Of a stretch of DNA of 64,000 bases, positions 52,361-63,462 are shown one piece after another. The position numbers and the translations under genes are program-made. Below the pieces are notes generated by a model that worked only from the letters and a program-made list of their open reading frames with translations, was not told where the DNA came from and made no database searches. Positions within the stretch are counted from its first letter, which is position 1, and each line of letters starts with the position of its first letter. The stretch comes from Motacilla alba alba. Taxonomy: Eukaryota > Chordata > Aves > Passeriformes > Motacillidae. Where the stretch lies: assembly GCF_015832195.1 (NCBI RefSeq), contig NC_052027.1, positions 5,410,649 to 5,474,648 of the forward strand. The letters run 5' to 3'.

Positions 52361-54672
52361 TGCTTTAAATGGTTCAAGAAATATTTGACTTATCACTTCC
52401 ACTGGCCTCAAAAGAATGAGACACTTCTGCAGGATACAGTGGTGACAAGTTTGCATCAGGCACAGGGCCACTGCTGGAGCCTGTGCCTCTGATGTAAGAC
52501 AGCCTGAACTGAGCTGCTCCTTCCAACGAGGGGTTAAAATAAAAAGTCATTGCTATTCTCCAGGAACTCTGGACAAGAGATGAATCCTTTCCCAAGACTA
52601 TTCATTGTCTGCTTATTGACTGGCACTCATATTTTTCTACTGTACCACAAGATCATACTTAGCATTAAAGCTAAGTGATTAATTCATAACAATTACTGCC
52701 TAATAAAGTCTTCTCTTCTTCACAGAAGACTGATGTATTTTGCAAATTCCTCAGTTATTTGTTGTTCTGAAGTAATGAATTAATTGCAATAATTTTCTGT
52801 TTTATAGGGTAGCAACAGTCATGCTCTCAGTTGAAACATGGCATGTGTCATACCAGGCATACATTATTGTTTTTCTTTCCTTGCTGGCAATATTAGATGC
52901 AATTACTGAATGAAACATGCACAGACTCTTACACAGATATAAATTTCATTGGAATTTGGGGGAGCATTCATTGGCAATATTAAAATTCTTTTAAATTCTT
53001 TCAGTTATAAATAAGACTTCATGACTTGAGCATTCCTACATTATGCACTCCCATTAATGTCTGCAGGATGATTAGTAATAAAGTTCTCTCCTTTGCAGAG
53101 AACTGAACCATGGGCCATAGACTGTAATAACTGTGCTCCCAGAAACCAGCAGAGATAAGGAAGGTTGCTCTCAGCATTTATCCCTTCAAATTCTGCTATT
53201 TGTTATGAATCCTACTCTGAATTCCACCAAGTAAGCCACATGTAGCCTTGAGTAACAAAGGGATTCATTCCAGTATGTAGCCAAACACTCATTACATACA
53301 TTAAAATCTAAGGAAGCCAAATCCAAAGTGAATAAATAGTGATTTGCTCAGGATACTACACTAAAGATGCATGTTACCTCAAACATAAAGTCATCACAGG
53401 CAATAAATGAGCTGCCCATGTAGATTTTCTGTTGTTTCCCTGAATTTTTATAACAGTACACAAGATTTTGATCCTAAATGACTCTCAAAACAAATCACAT
53501 ACCTCCTATGGCACTTGTTGTTAATGAACTGGTCTTCACCGGTTTTCTAGAGAAAAATTGGCATTTTCTGAAGCACAGATTGGTAGCTTAAAAATGCTTC
53601 TTGGGGTAGAATTATGATTGCAAACTTGCTTGTATGCACTAAAACATTCCCAGTGTTCCTAGAGAAACAAAATCATCAAAACACATTTATTAAGGACAAA
53701 CAATATACAAAGCAGAAGCTGTACCTGACAGTGCTATATTTAACTGATAAGCTTGCAAATGCTACTTTACTAAATCAGATGGATACTAGAACTTGTTGCT
53801 TAGAGAAATTTTATTCCAATTTCTTTGTGAGGCAGAATGCAAATGAATTTTTTTAGGCTCTGCTACAGCCAAGCTGATGGCTAAAGCATTCCCATTTTGA
53901 TCTTTATAACAAATGCATATTAATTAAAAATATGGTAATTCCTATGTACTTCTGTAGAGGCTGTTAAAGGAATAGGCCATGGGGAAGTTATTTTTGATTC
54001 CTCCTAGCTCTACTAATAGAAGAAAGCTTTATATTATGATTTCTCAAACCATGAAAAAAATGTAGTGTATATGTGTACACACACAGAAGACTTGAAGGTG
54101 AGATAATCTATATCCATTTCTAAGATTTTATGAAGAGAGTTAGCTGTATGTTGCAACAATCTTCATAAGCAAAACATTTTGGAGTTATTCTGCTTACAGG
54201 CTAAAGAAAATTTTACAGAAATGAAGTCAATAAATGATATAGGCTTTTTTTTTACTGGATAAAATGTATCTATATAGAAGGTAAGCATGAGGCTTTACCC
54301 TCCCTACTCATCTGTTCATATAGATACTATCTCCTGAGGATACAGACTTTGCTCTTCGCCCATTTTCTCTCTGAATTTCCATAAAATTTGCAAACATTAT
54401 TCAAAAGCAAATACTAATGCAGCTGATTTACAAACTTCTGCGTAGGGGAGATGATGCTTGCAAATGTAGTTGGAATTCTGTTAAAGTATTTAGGCTATAT
54501 GGTCAGGAACCTACAGTTCACCATGGGTATGATCAGTTGTTAGTCAATTATGTTTAATGTTTTCATCAGGCTCCTAAAGGCTCCCTCCCTGCATGTAATT
54601 TGAAGGGATCTCAGAAAGTCACCGTCTGTTTCTTCTACTCCATGAACTTACATTTTGACTACGTTTTTGAAG
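52361..54672. other. Intergenic, no gene seen
   Basis: AT-rich unique-looking DNA. Open frames (largest 80-92 codons) lack domains. No named repeat. Confidence 0.65.
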
Positions 54673-54715
54673 AATTGATACATTAGTAATTGATCATGTT
54701 AATTGATACATTAAC
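54673..54715. repeat. Three-copy tandem AATTGAT repeat
   Basis: Three adjacent units of 15, 13 and 15 bases start with AATTGAT: AATTGATACATTAGT, AATTGATCATGTT and AATTGATACATTAAC. TTGAT words are PBX/homeodomain-like, but the simplest view is a small local duplication. Confidence 0.85.
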
Positions 54716-57700
54716 TAGCAAAAGAGAGCCTGGAAGCACCTGTTGCCAGTCTCTTGTGCAGGAAGATTGGGTATTCAATGGTAGTTTTATTCTAAAGGGA
54801 AGAGATTACAAAACGAATCAGCACAGTCTCATCTGTGTGATTGCATTTGTAGGTATTCTCCTCCTTCTCACAACTGGTCTGAGAGATGACACCATTCAAC
54901 ATAAGAAAACCAGAAAAAAAATTAAAACTTTGGCACTTTTATACAGAGGCACTGAGATCTTTTCAAATCAGTGGTGATGAAGTCTGCTTGCAGTTGCGAC
55001 TGGGGACAGCCTGGCTCCATCAGCTATAACTGCTCGTGCCACCAGCCAAGGTAAAAAAAATCCTCCTTTATTTTACACACTTGTAAATGTCCAAATATGC
55101 TGTCTAGACAACAAAGCAGTGAGCATATGCACCAAATGCCATAGTAACTGTTGTCACCCTGCTTTATGTTTAGGCAGTTCAGTTTCCTCTGGTGGTGCAT
55201 TCAGGTTTTGTTACAAGCTTTTTTCACACAGTGCTGCATTTCTTTGTTAGGCTCCTCAGAAAGGTTATGGTTTTTATAAACTTCCATGATCACTGAACCA
55301 CTTGCAGGTGTCCAAGCAATTGTAATGAAAGTGAAACCTGCCTCCATGACAAAAGGTTTTATTGAAATAGGAAAACACAGCATGCAATCTACAAAATCCA
55401 CAGAAATAGTACCCTATGACCCCAAACTAGGTAGCATAGTAAGCTTCTTTTAGATCAATACTTCATTTGGCAAAAAAAAAAAATCAATTTCCCTGCCTCT
55501 GCAATCCATAAAATTCATCAGGAAAAAATTACCCCTCACATATTAGCAGCACTTTCACCTTACTGGTTTGGAAATTAATTACAATAGACAATTTCAAACC
55601 CTGTAACAGGTTGAGGCAACAAGGTATTTTGCAACCTGTGAATTAAAACATGGATTAGCTGTGATGGGAACACCTATAGCTTTCCTGATTTGCCCAGCCT
55701 CCCCTTGGTAAGGGCAAACAATGCTTTTTTAGCCACAGCCTTCAACAGTCTCAAGCTGTAACCAGGTTTCATTCCTGGAAAATGCTCACCTGTTTGCAGA
55801 TAACTGTGCAGGACACACAGAACACCGTAAAGCAAAGCTTTTTCTATCAGCATCCAAGTAATTTCTCTTATGGCAGTGCCATCTTGCCTTTATTCTTCCA
55901 TATGGGAATTGCAGCCCTGCTGGGAAAGAGTTAAAGAACTTTACTGCATGGCTTACCTGCAATTCACAGATTCCTGTCAGCCACCAGGGTGGATGTGGAT
56001 GTTCCACATTTGACTGCCTCAGCAAACTCTTCAACTGAGAACTTTCCTGGATCCTCCAGAGAGCTTGCTGATAGGAATGTTTCTAAATATAATGCCTTGC
56101 TGCTAAATATGTTTTTAAATACAATGTACAGAAGATTATTGATCTGGTCAAGATTTTGCTTCATATTGAATAAATCTAATTCTTTTTTGGAATGGTTTTC
56201 TACAGAATAAACTGAGTTGCTCAGCAGACACAACAGGGGCTGTCTTTTCATTACCTCACTGTTTTGCAGCTACTCTAACCTCCATTCCTTCCCCCAAGTA
56301 AATTTAGCTTTCTTTTTTTTAAAGACTGTTAGACATTTCTTTCCTGAATTTAGATTCACGGCATTTTTTAGGGAATGCAAAGACTTTGTAAGGGTACAGT
56401 GGCATCTTATCAAAGAGGTCTAGACTCCGAGAGGTTGTTTTGGCTGTATCCCACAGCTCAGATCTTTACACTTTTTGTATTCACAGTCCTGTATCGTCTC
56501 TGACAGAAGTTCAATAAAATCGTCTTTCTACCCTCAATATCAGGGTCCTCAGCATTGTTGGAACTGAGTGTTATAGACCTACAGTCTATCTCTGCTGAGA
56601 AACCTGAACTCCCCTGTCTGCCTCATTATACAGCAGGCCACTGGCAAGAGGTAACAGTAGCTCTCCTGTAACCTGATGCATCACTTCTATTGTTTTGTTT
56701 TTATAGTCAGATGGTTAGATAGCAAAAAAGGTGGACCATTATTGTTCCTATTGCTATGCCTGCTGTTGTCTCTCTTGCTATAAATCTTTTTAAAGTTGAT
56801 TATTCCACTACTTTTTATTCCATGTTATTATTTAAAGTTTTCTCTGTTTTAGACACTTATTTTCACTTTTCAAGTCACACTCATCACACAGGGTTAAAAT
56901 GCAGCGCCCTGGCTTCCCACAGCATTGAGCAGAAGATGCAAAGGCTGTTCCAAGGCTTCACTTGGTTCCTTCAGTCTGAGCCACACACAAGTTCCACTGT
57001 GTACAGCAGAGGTGCAGCCAATCTGAAAATGAAAAGGGCAGGCTGATACTTACATGCACAGCCTGGTGATGCAGCAGCACACAGAGCTCCTATGTCACTG
57101 CAGGCAGAGAAACCAGGATGGTTGATCCTACCTAGCCAAAACCACCCCACCCTGCTTCCTTCCAGGATACCTTCAAGTACATTTCAATAATATTCTAATG
57201 AATGGGAAATTTGTGGCTGTATGCAGCGACTGAACTCGGTGACCTAGGGGAGAATTTCCAATTCTAATACACTATTTTTCATTCCTTATTTTCATCCTTC
57301 TTTTTAGACCCAAACATTGTTATTTTAATCCTTTGTTATCCTTCCTCCACCCATTGGTGTATTTACCACTTACCACATGTTTTTCTTTTTGGTTTAATAT
57401 TTGAACAGAGAAAGGGAATGAGAAATAGTGAATGACTGGGAGAGCATTATAATCTGAGAGGTGCTTGAGCATCAGGACTCATGCTCTGCAGTGGCACTGC
57501 CAGACTCACCCTATGATCTTGTTTCCTGTTCCTCAGCCACCTACAGTGGCACTGTTTTAGGGAGTTTGCTGCAGCTTTATTACCCTCACTTGTTACTCTT
57601 GAGGATGCTGTGTGTGGGGTATCTGTCAAATAAACTTATTTATTATAAACTTATTCCCTATGAAATCCATGTGAATGTGATGCTCAAGTTCTGCAGTTAA

Positions 57701-58246
57701 CATCAGGACAATTGCAAGGCAATGTGCGGATAAGGAAATGCCTTTCAGCCCCCTGGTTCCAGCACCCTGAAATGAAACTACAACCCACCAAAACCCAGCT
57801 AGAGCAACACATTATAAAATAAAAAAACCAGTGGTTTGGGAGGTAATCTGCACAGATGAGAAAATGAATATACAATGTCATTGCAAAAACACTTAGAATT
57901 GTGCTTTACCTGTGATAAGGTGATTTCTTTTGTCTTTAAATGTTTTCACTTGAACACTATCAACCATTTCGCCTTAAGGATAACTTCTAAAGAGGTATAA
58001 ACCTTACACAATGTTCTTTTTTAAACTTAATTGCAAAACCATTACTGGTTGTTTTGCATTAAATAGGCCACTGCTAAAAACTTAGCTACAATCCAGCCTT
58101 TTGTGTATTCTGGGGAAGACAGAACAGAAGCACACTCAGAAGCTGCTTAACCATGAGAGATACAGGGAGGAATGTCTGGAAATGTAGAAGGAATGACCTT
58201 TGAAACCAGCCTCTCCTTCTATCCTTTTTCATTTTGCACTTCACTT
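54716..58246. other. Intergenic, no gene seen
   Basis: No supportable gene. An A run of 11-12 bases lies near 55471. Small overlapping frames only. Confidence 0.65.
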
Positions 58247-58256
58247 CCCCCCCCCC
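58247..58256. repeat. Poly(C) run
   Basis: About ten consecutive C bases followed by GCTCC. It is a short homopolymer and prone to sequencing error. Confidence 0.85.
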
Positions 58257-58639
58257 GCTCCTTATTTGTGAGGATGGTGTGTTGAGACTACTCCTCAGCT
58301 GCTCCCAAATTCCTGCATTTCAAGTGTGTTCCCCAACAATAATTCGTAATTTGTCCCTCCTCTAACACACCAACACATCCTGTACTCCATGATCCAAAAA
58401 TTCTGGCTCTTGGTTGCTCTAATTGCTTCAGAGACCTCTTTCATCTAAATTTGCTTTGGCTCAAACATACCTAGAAGGAAACTGGATGTGAAGACAATGA
58501 ATCTCTTTACCTTTTCTCCTCATACTTCAAAGGTCAGGTATGTTATGCAATGGAGATACAAAAAAAAAAAAATGTCTTAGTGACTACTCCACACTGTGCA
58601 GTGGTTTTCCACTAAATCTAAACAATAAAAAAAAAATAA
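58257..58639. other. Intergenic, no gene seen
   Basis: Contains two A runs (near 58560-58572 and 58628-58636). Nothing else is supportable. Confidence 0.65.
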
Positions 58640-59040
58640 GCAGGTTCTGCATTATTTATATTAAGCAGTGAAAATGCTCCTCACAGCATTAAATGATAGC
58701 CTTGCATGCAATTCACAGACATTATCTGAAAGCTTATATACCTGCTATATATATAAACCTAATGCAGACAGCCATAATAGTCTGTATGAATAGGGAGCGC
58801 CGTGCTTACTGAACCACAGTCATGAAACTAAAAATGAAATTATAGTTCCTCCATCATAATACCTAAGTCAGTATATAATATTCTGAAAGAACAAGCACAC
58901 AGTAATACCTGGGTTAATACTGGTACCATACATTATTGCTCAATGCTATCAAAAATAGCATCTCCAGATTCTTTATTGAAACATATTACATTACTTAAAT
59001 TGGCATGACAAAGACAAAAGTGTTCAATTTCAGATTTTTC
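58640..59040. promoter_or_regulatory. Candidate conserved non-coding element
   Basis: About 400 bp of unique AT-rich sequence about 2 kb upstream of the CpG-island promoter. It has no open frame of note, retains an isolated CpG pair in GGAGCGCCGTGC (near 58794-58805), and contains many ATTA/TAAT-type words. Its proximity to the only promoter in the window makes it the most testable candidate element, but there is no direct evidence of function. Confidence 0.25.
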
Positions 59041-59831
59041 TAACACCTCAGTTTTTTTGAAATTGTAAATTTTTTTCTCTATTAGACATGTAATTTATTT
59101 GCTGATTAAAGTCCAATAAAGGAGTTGTTCAGTCCTGATTTTTTAAAAAACATGTTTGGGAGTGTAAGTTCTAAGCCATGACAGGAGCATTTTCCTTTGT
59201 TCCCACTCACATCCTGGACTGGAAGATGAGGATTTAAGTGTTTATCCAACTATTTCATCATAAACCACTGAATAAATAATGTTCAGCATAAATAATGCCT
59301 CCATATAATGCTAACTCTGCATGCTTTAATATAGGTGAATTTAATATGAACTGTTGTAAAATTGCAAGGGTATCTCAGCCACTGCTCAATTTTAGCATTT
59401 TTTTTTTCAAACCATGATTGTAAATGGACAATTTGTGTGAGCTATTTGGTTAACTCTCTATTACTCATAGGTGGATCATCCAAAGTGTGCACTAACAGAA
59501 ACAGACAAGGAAATGCTCAACTGAGGCACACAGCAAGTGTATCTGCAAAGCCCAGGCCATCTGACTGTTGAGTTTACTTCAGACTGTAGACATGGTACAC
59601 CTGTGTCCACACCAGCCCTAAGTCATTCCTGATGGATGGAACAATCTTCACAAATCTGGCTGCTGGGACTCACTTTCATGAAACCTCTGCTCAGACTGTG
59701 AACTCATGCCAGATTTTAAGTCCATGTGATGGACATAAAGCTTTATGGTCTTTGCTCTTCTGCTCCATCCCCCAAGAGGGCCTGAGTTTAGTGTCTCAGG
59801 TTTGGCATTCACTCACAGGTTTCAGATTTGT
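59041..59831. other. Upstream intergenic, no gene seen
   Basis: AT-rich DNA with no supportable gene or named repeat. Confidence 0.6.
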
Positions 59832-60055
59832 TTAGGTTGGAGCAGATCACTGAGATATTCAAGTCCAACCTGGGACCAATCACCACTTTGTCAAGTAGAG
59901 CACATCACCAATGCCACATCCAGTCCTTTGTTAAAAACCTCCAGAGATGGTGACTCCACCACTGCCCTGGGCAGCTGACTGTAACACCTGACAACCCTTT
60001 TAGTGAAAAAAAATTCTCCTAATGTTAAACCTGACACTGACACATTTTACCTGTG
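59832..60055 (-). mobile_element. CR1 LINE fragment, minus strand
   Basis: About 220 bp in reverse orientation. It starts near 'gagatattcaagtccaacct' and includes 'gccacatccagtcctttgtt', 'acctccagagatggtgactc', 'caccactgccctgggcagct', 'ctgacaacccttttagtg' and 'attctcctaatgttaaacct'. These are the standard inverted CR1 3' region landmarks. The copy is AT-shifted and has lost most CpGs, in contrast to the neighbouring CR1 at 60375-60750. Confidence 0.93.
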
Positions 60056-60374
60056 GATGAAGAAGAGAGGCATTTTATGGAGCTCAGATTAAAGTGCCTA
60101 TGAAGAGTCAGCTGGATTCCCTGAGGCCTTATTAGGGTTTATTAGATTGGGATAATTTGATATTTCTTAACAAAAAACAAAAGACCTTTTAGTCATGAAA
60201 AAAGAAGTCGGAACAGCCTCCAGCAGTGCAAGGCTGGCACCTCACGCTTCCCAGGCACTGCGCTCATCGCTGCCTGCATGCTCCCAGGCACTGCCTTCTC
60301 CTCAGAGCCCTTCCTGCTCCGGCCACCGCACTGGGCCCCAGTCCCAAACCCAGCCGTGCTGGGCGCACTCATCT
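60056..60374. other. Promoter-distal flank, no gene seen
   Basis: Changes from AT-rich (to about 60200) to GC-rich. The GC-rich part has a duplicated CCAGGCACTGC word (near 60250 and 60285). It may be an unrecognised repeat. No gene is supported. Confidence 0.55.
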
Positions 60375-60750
60375 CAAACACACTTTCACGGGTAGGGCTG
60401 GAAGGGACCACAGCGGCTCCTCTGGTCCAGCCTCCCTGCTCAAGCCGAGTCACCCCAGAGCACAGGGCACAGCTCCGGAGCATCCCCAGCGAGGCAGGCT
60501 CCACACCGTCCCTATGCAATCTGTCCCGTGCTCGGTCAGTGTTCAGCGAGGAAGTTCTTCACGTTCAGGCGAAACTTCCTGGGCATCAGCTCCTGTCCAG
60601 TGCCTCTTTGTCGTATCGCTGCGCACCACCGAGCGGAGCCCGGTCCATCTTCTGGAAACCTTTAGACAGTTGCACACATTAACGAAATCGCCTCTCGGTG
60701 GTCTCTTCTCGAGGCTGAACAAGGCACAACTCCCTCGCGTTTCCTAGTCA
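60375..60750 (-). mobile_element. CpG-dense CR1 LINE fragment, minus strand
   Basis: About 370 bp in reverse orientation. Landmarks are 'ggtagggctggaagggacca', 'ggtccagcctccctgctcaa', 'aggaagttcttcacgttcag', 'gaaacttcctgggcatcagc', 'gtcgtatcgctgcgcaccac' and 'tctcttctcgaggctgaaca'. The copy carries 21 CpG dinucleotides between 60481 and 60780, far more than other CR1 copies in the window. It abuts the promoter CpG island. The large open frames over it on both strands are by-products of GC content, not genes. Confidence 0.88.
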
Positions 60751-60779
60751 GATAGATAACGTATCCTCGCTCACAGGGG

Positions 60780-61180
60780 CCTACGCCGCTCCCCGCCGCC
60801 CCGGCCTCCCGCAGCCCCTCACGGCGCTCCCGGGGCCCCGCCCGGCCCCTCTCCGCCTCCGCCGGGGCTTCCGCCCGGGGCGCGGGGCAGGGCGGGGACA
60901 GCGGGGAAGATGGCGGCGCCCTTGGCCGGGCAGGCGGGGGCCGTGCTGCGGGACCTGGCCCTGCGATCCGCCCGCCTGCGGCCCCAATTCCCGGTGAGTG
61001 AGCGAGCCCGGCGCCCGAGCCCGAGCCCGGCAGCCTCCGCCCCGCCCGCCGTGCCCGCCTGAGCCCCGCGGCCGGCGCGGCTCCGCTCGCAGCCTCCCCG
61101 CCCCGTGTCTGGTTTGTGCTCCCGCTGCCTGCGATGCTCGGGCTGCAGGATGCGCCGGGGTCGGGGCGAAGCTGTGGCGG
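60780..61180 (+). promoter_or_regulatory. CpG-island promoter
   Basis: About 400 bp of very GC- and CpG-rich DNA, the only such island in the window. It contains an SP1-type GC box (GGGCGGGG at 60890-60897) and a YY1-type motif AAGATGGCGGC (60907-60917) that overlaps the ATG of the first coding exon. There is no TATA box. YY1 sites in this forward orientation at the start codon are typical of housekeeping promoters with a very short 5' UTR. The transcription start is therefore inferred to lie just upstream, around 60880-60905. The island may also fire on the minus strand, but I see no minus-strand first exon. Confidence 0.85.
60910..60993 (+). CDS. First coding exon of an unidentified gene
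   Basis: The ATG at 60910 has a strong Kozak context (A at -3, G at +4). It opens 28 codons that end at a consensus splice donor, CCG|GTGAGTG (intron starts at 60994, phase 0). The peptide starts MAAPLAGQAGAVLRDLAL and ends SARLRPQFP. It is alanine- and leucine-rich with four arginines and one aspartate, so it could be a mitochondrial targeting or N-terminal cytosolic segment. I do not recognise the gene. Supporting evidence is the CpG island, the YY1 motif over the start codon and the donor. The downstream exons are uncertain: see 61730-61775 and 63329-63462, or they may lie beyond the window. Confidence 0.6.
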
Positions 61181-61729
61181 CTCAAGGCTGGGCAGACCAA
61201 AGCTGGCCGGGAGCGCCTCGCTCCCCCCACACCTGCCAGAAGTCTGAATTATTTCAGCAGCAGAGCTGGGTGACGCTGTGCACGAAGCGATAGCGTTTGT
61301 CTGAACGCGTTTCGGGCGGCAGCATCGCGTTGGTTTGGCTCTGTGCGGCTGGCTGAGGTCACGCTGGGGTGAAGATGCCTGGTTGTGCTCTCCTGGGAAA
61401 ATCCCTCCTAGCTCAGGCTTCCCGGTGGTCCTGAACCTCACCAGAGCGGTGGCAAAGAGTAGATCAGCTTCCTGGAAGGGCTCAGGGGCTCTCTTGAGGT
61501 GTAGCAGGAGTTCATTATTCACCTCGACAGCAGCCGTGCCGAGGTAAAATGAGATACGCACATTCTAGACAGCCCTGGTGCCTTTGGCAACTCCCGTTAT
61601 TTTACCTTTTCATCATGAGCAGCTGCGTGAGAATCTTACTTTGGCCCACACTTCTGAGCATAAATGTTTTCTCCGAAGCAAAAGCCTCTGGAGCAAACAA
61701 AGCGTGTTTGTGTCCGGTTCTGTCCGCAG
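60994..61729 (+). other. Proposed intron 1
   Basis: GC-rich at its start (still within the CpG island to about 61180), then gradually less so. It begins GTGAGTG and would end in a pyrimidine-rich run and CAG at 61727-61729. Frames of up to 299 codons on the minus strand cross it and the island, but they reflect GC content. Nothing else was recognised. Confidence 0.35.
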
Positions 61730-61775
61730 GTGCCGCTGCTGGGAGTGCTCCTGGCTGCAGGTGCAGCGCTCTGGG
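61730..61775 (+). CDS. Candidate second exon (hydrophobic segment)
   Basis: It is preceded by a plausible acceptor (TTCTGTCCGCAG, 61718-61729) and followed by a donor-like GGG|GTAAAG (61776). Read in phase with exon 1, the 46 bases give VPLLGVLLAAGAALW plus one base, a hydrophobic run that could form part of a membrane segment. An internal alternative donor (GCAG|GTGCAG at 61760/61761) exists. The evidence is splice-signal and frame compatibility only. The hydrophobic composition could arise by chance from GC-rich sequence. Confidence 0.3.
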
Positions 61776-63328
61776 GTAAAGGGTGCTGTTGGTGCTTAAT
61801 TTGTGTTGCACAACTGCGGCTGTTTGGTTTATCTTTTAACCTGAAGGAGGTTGTAAATCTGAAATATTTTATGCCCAACTTTCCTATTTGAATGCTGGCT
61901 ACAGTATTTGAGAACTCAGTGCAATTGATTTGTTGATTTAGCATTCGTCGGTTTCACGTATACACACATAGACAGGGAGACTGTTTATGTGTGGATATAC
62001 ACACACAATGATATCTATATACATTTATCTGTATTTGTACAGATTTAATCTCTTTAGTGTGAATGGGCGATGCTGTCCGTCACAACAATGTTTGGGGAAT
62101 ATGCATTGTATGGCAGAAGATGTGTTCCTGCCATCAAGGCTTAGGTGAGTCTGCAATAAGGAATTTGGAGGTAACGTCCCTGTTCTTGTAGGGCTTGGAA
62201 AGGCTGGAGTATGGAGCATTGCCTGAAAAGAGTCATCTTGGTGTGAACTTAGGAGGTGTTCTGGTTGCAGTGCTTTGATTGGTTTCAAGCCCTGTCTTTA
62301 TCTAGTGCTGCAGTGAGATATAGGTGGAAATTAGGAGCTCATGGTCTATTCGGTCATCTCTCAAAGCATGAAGGCACTCTGTAAATTACCCCACTGAAAT
62401 AACTGGGTATCAGCTCACATTCTCAAGAGTATTCTTAGGATATCAAGGTGGCCAACTTTTAAAAAAAACAACCCTTTTTTGTGCATTAGTTTTGAACTAG
62501 AGCTGTTGAGCTTGTGTTATAAATCACATTTTGTTATTCTGTTTCTGCACTCTGCCAGATACTGAGAGCATCTCCCAAGACCTGTGTTTTCCAAGTAGGC
62601 TATTTTCAAGAACCACATCAATACTGTATAACAACAAATCAAGTTCTTAACTTCAAAGCAAACCACTTTCCTTTATAAAGCTCTTCAATTTGGCAATGTT
62701 GCATAATAGAATTCCCATCTAAACAGTCTCCTAATCTTCCACTGTCTCAGACTTTAGGCTACAAATGAGTTGATCAGCCAGAGTCTGGATTTCTGTGCTA
62801 GAAAATAGGATAAAGGATTTGAGAGTAAGAGCCCTTCCATTGAAGGTTTTTCTCATTTGTATCATTCATTCTGTTGCTCAGATGAGAAGTTACACTGTTA
62901 CTTTATTTAGCACGAACCACCAAAACCTGTCCTCAAAGCCCATCACAGTGTTTCTTTCACAGATGAGGGTCTTCCATATGGTGCGAATGTGATCAAGAAA
63001 TATCAGTCTCCAGCTTTGTTGTTTTGGTCTAAATGTCTATGTGAGATTTAGAATCTTTCCTCATAGCCCTTATGACTTACTGTTGGAGTGGTGTTTCTAC
63101 ACTTTGTTGCAAAATTTCTTACTATTTCAAAACTGTAGCTGTGAAATTGATTATATGCTGTCATTGTAATCTGCACGCATTTTCCTGTGTAGCTTCATTT
63201 TAGGGGTGGAGTAAATGGTAGTTAATCCTATAATATGAAATTATTTTATCATCCTTTTGCTTTCCCTTTACTTTTTTATAACTGTTAAGCATTTTTTTTA
63301 CTCCTTGTTCTGTTTATATTTTTGGTAG
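61776..63328 (+). other. Proposed intron 2
   Basis: AT-rich DNA with a short CA/TA-type run near 61957-62030. No repeat or gene was recognised. It would end with a pyrimidine-rich tract and TTTGGTAG (63321-63328). Confidence 0.3.
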
Positions 63329-63462
63329 ATTCAATTCTTTGTGCTGCTGGAGTTTTAAATCCGACCAAACGTTTCAAGAAGATAAAAGATAGGTTTGAGT
63401 TGTCTGCAGTGCATGTGGACAGGAGCATTCAGGCCTGCTCTTGCTGGAGCAATATTTGTTAA
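63329..63462 (+). CDS. Candidate third, terminal coding exon
   Basis: The acceptor-like tract 'ttctgtttatatttttggtag' spans about 63308-63328. Joined to the single base left by the second segment, the frame reads DSILCAAGVLNP, then a basic stretch TKRFKKIKDRFE, and stops at TAA (63460-63462) after 44 codons. With the first two segments this makes an 87-residue product: N-terminal 28 residues, a hydrophobic middle at about 29-53 interrupted by Asp44, and a basic C-terminal part with three late cysteines. The layout resembles small single-pass membrane proteins, but no family was recognised. A weak donor (ATTT|GTTAAG at 63458) would allow continuation instead. Confidence 0.25.

Noticed and set aside
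52214..52492. 92-codon plus frame with a Tyr/Ile repeat N-terminus
   Set aside because: It is a translation of the TA microsatellite and its flank, not a gene.
60226..60747. 173-codon plus-strand open frame
   Set aside because: Much of it reads the antisense of a CR1 3' region, so it is not a gene. No domain and overlapping alternatives in other frames.
60662..61561. 299-codon minus-strand open frame
   Set aside because: It spans an antisense CR1 remnant, the CpG island and intron-like DNA. The proline/alanine/arginine-rich product is the expected by-product of high GC content (few stops), with competing frames on both strands.
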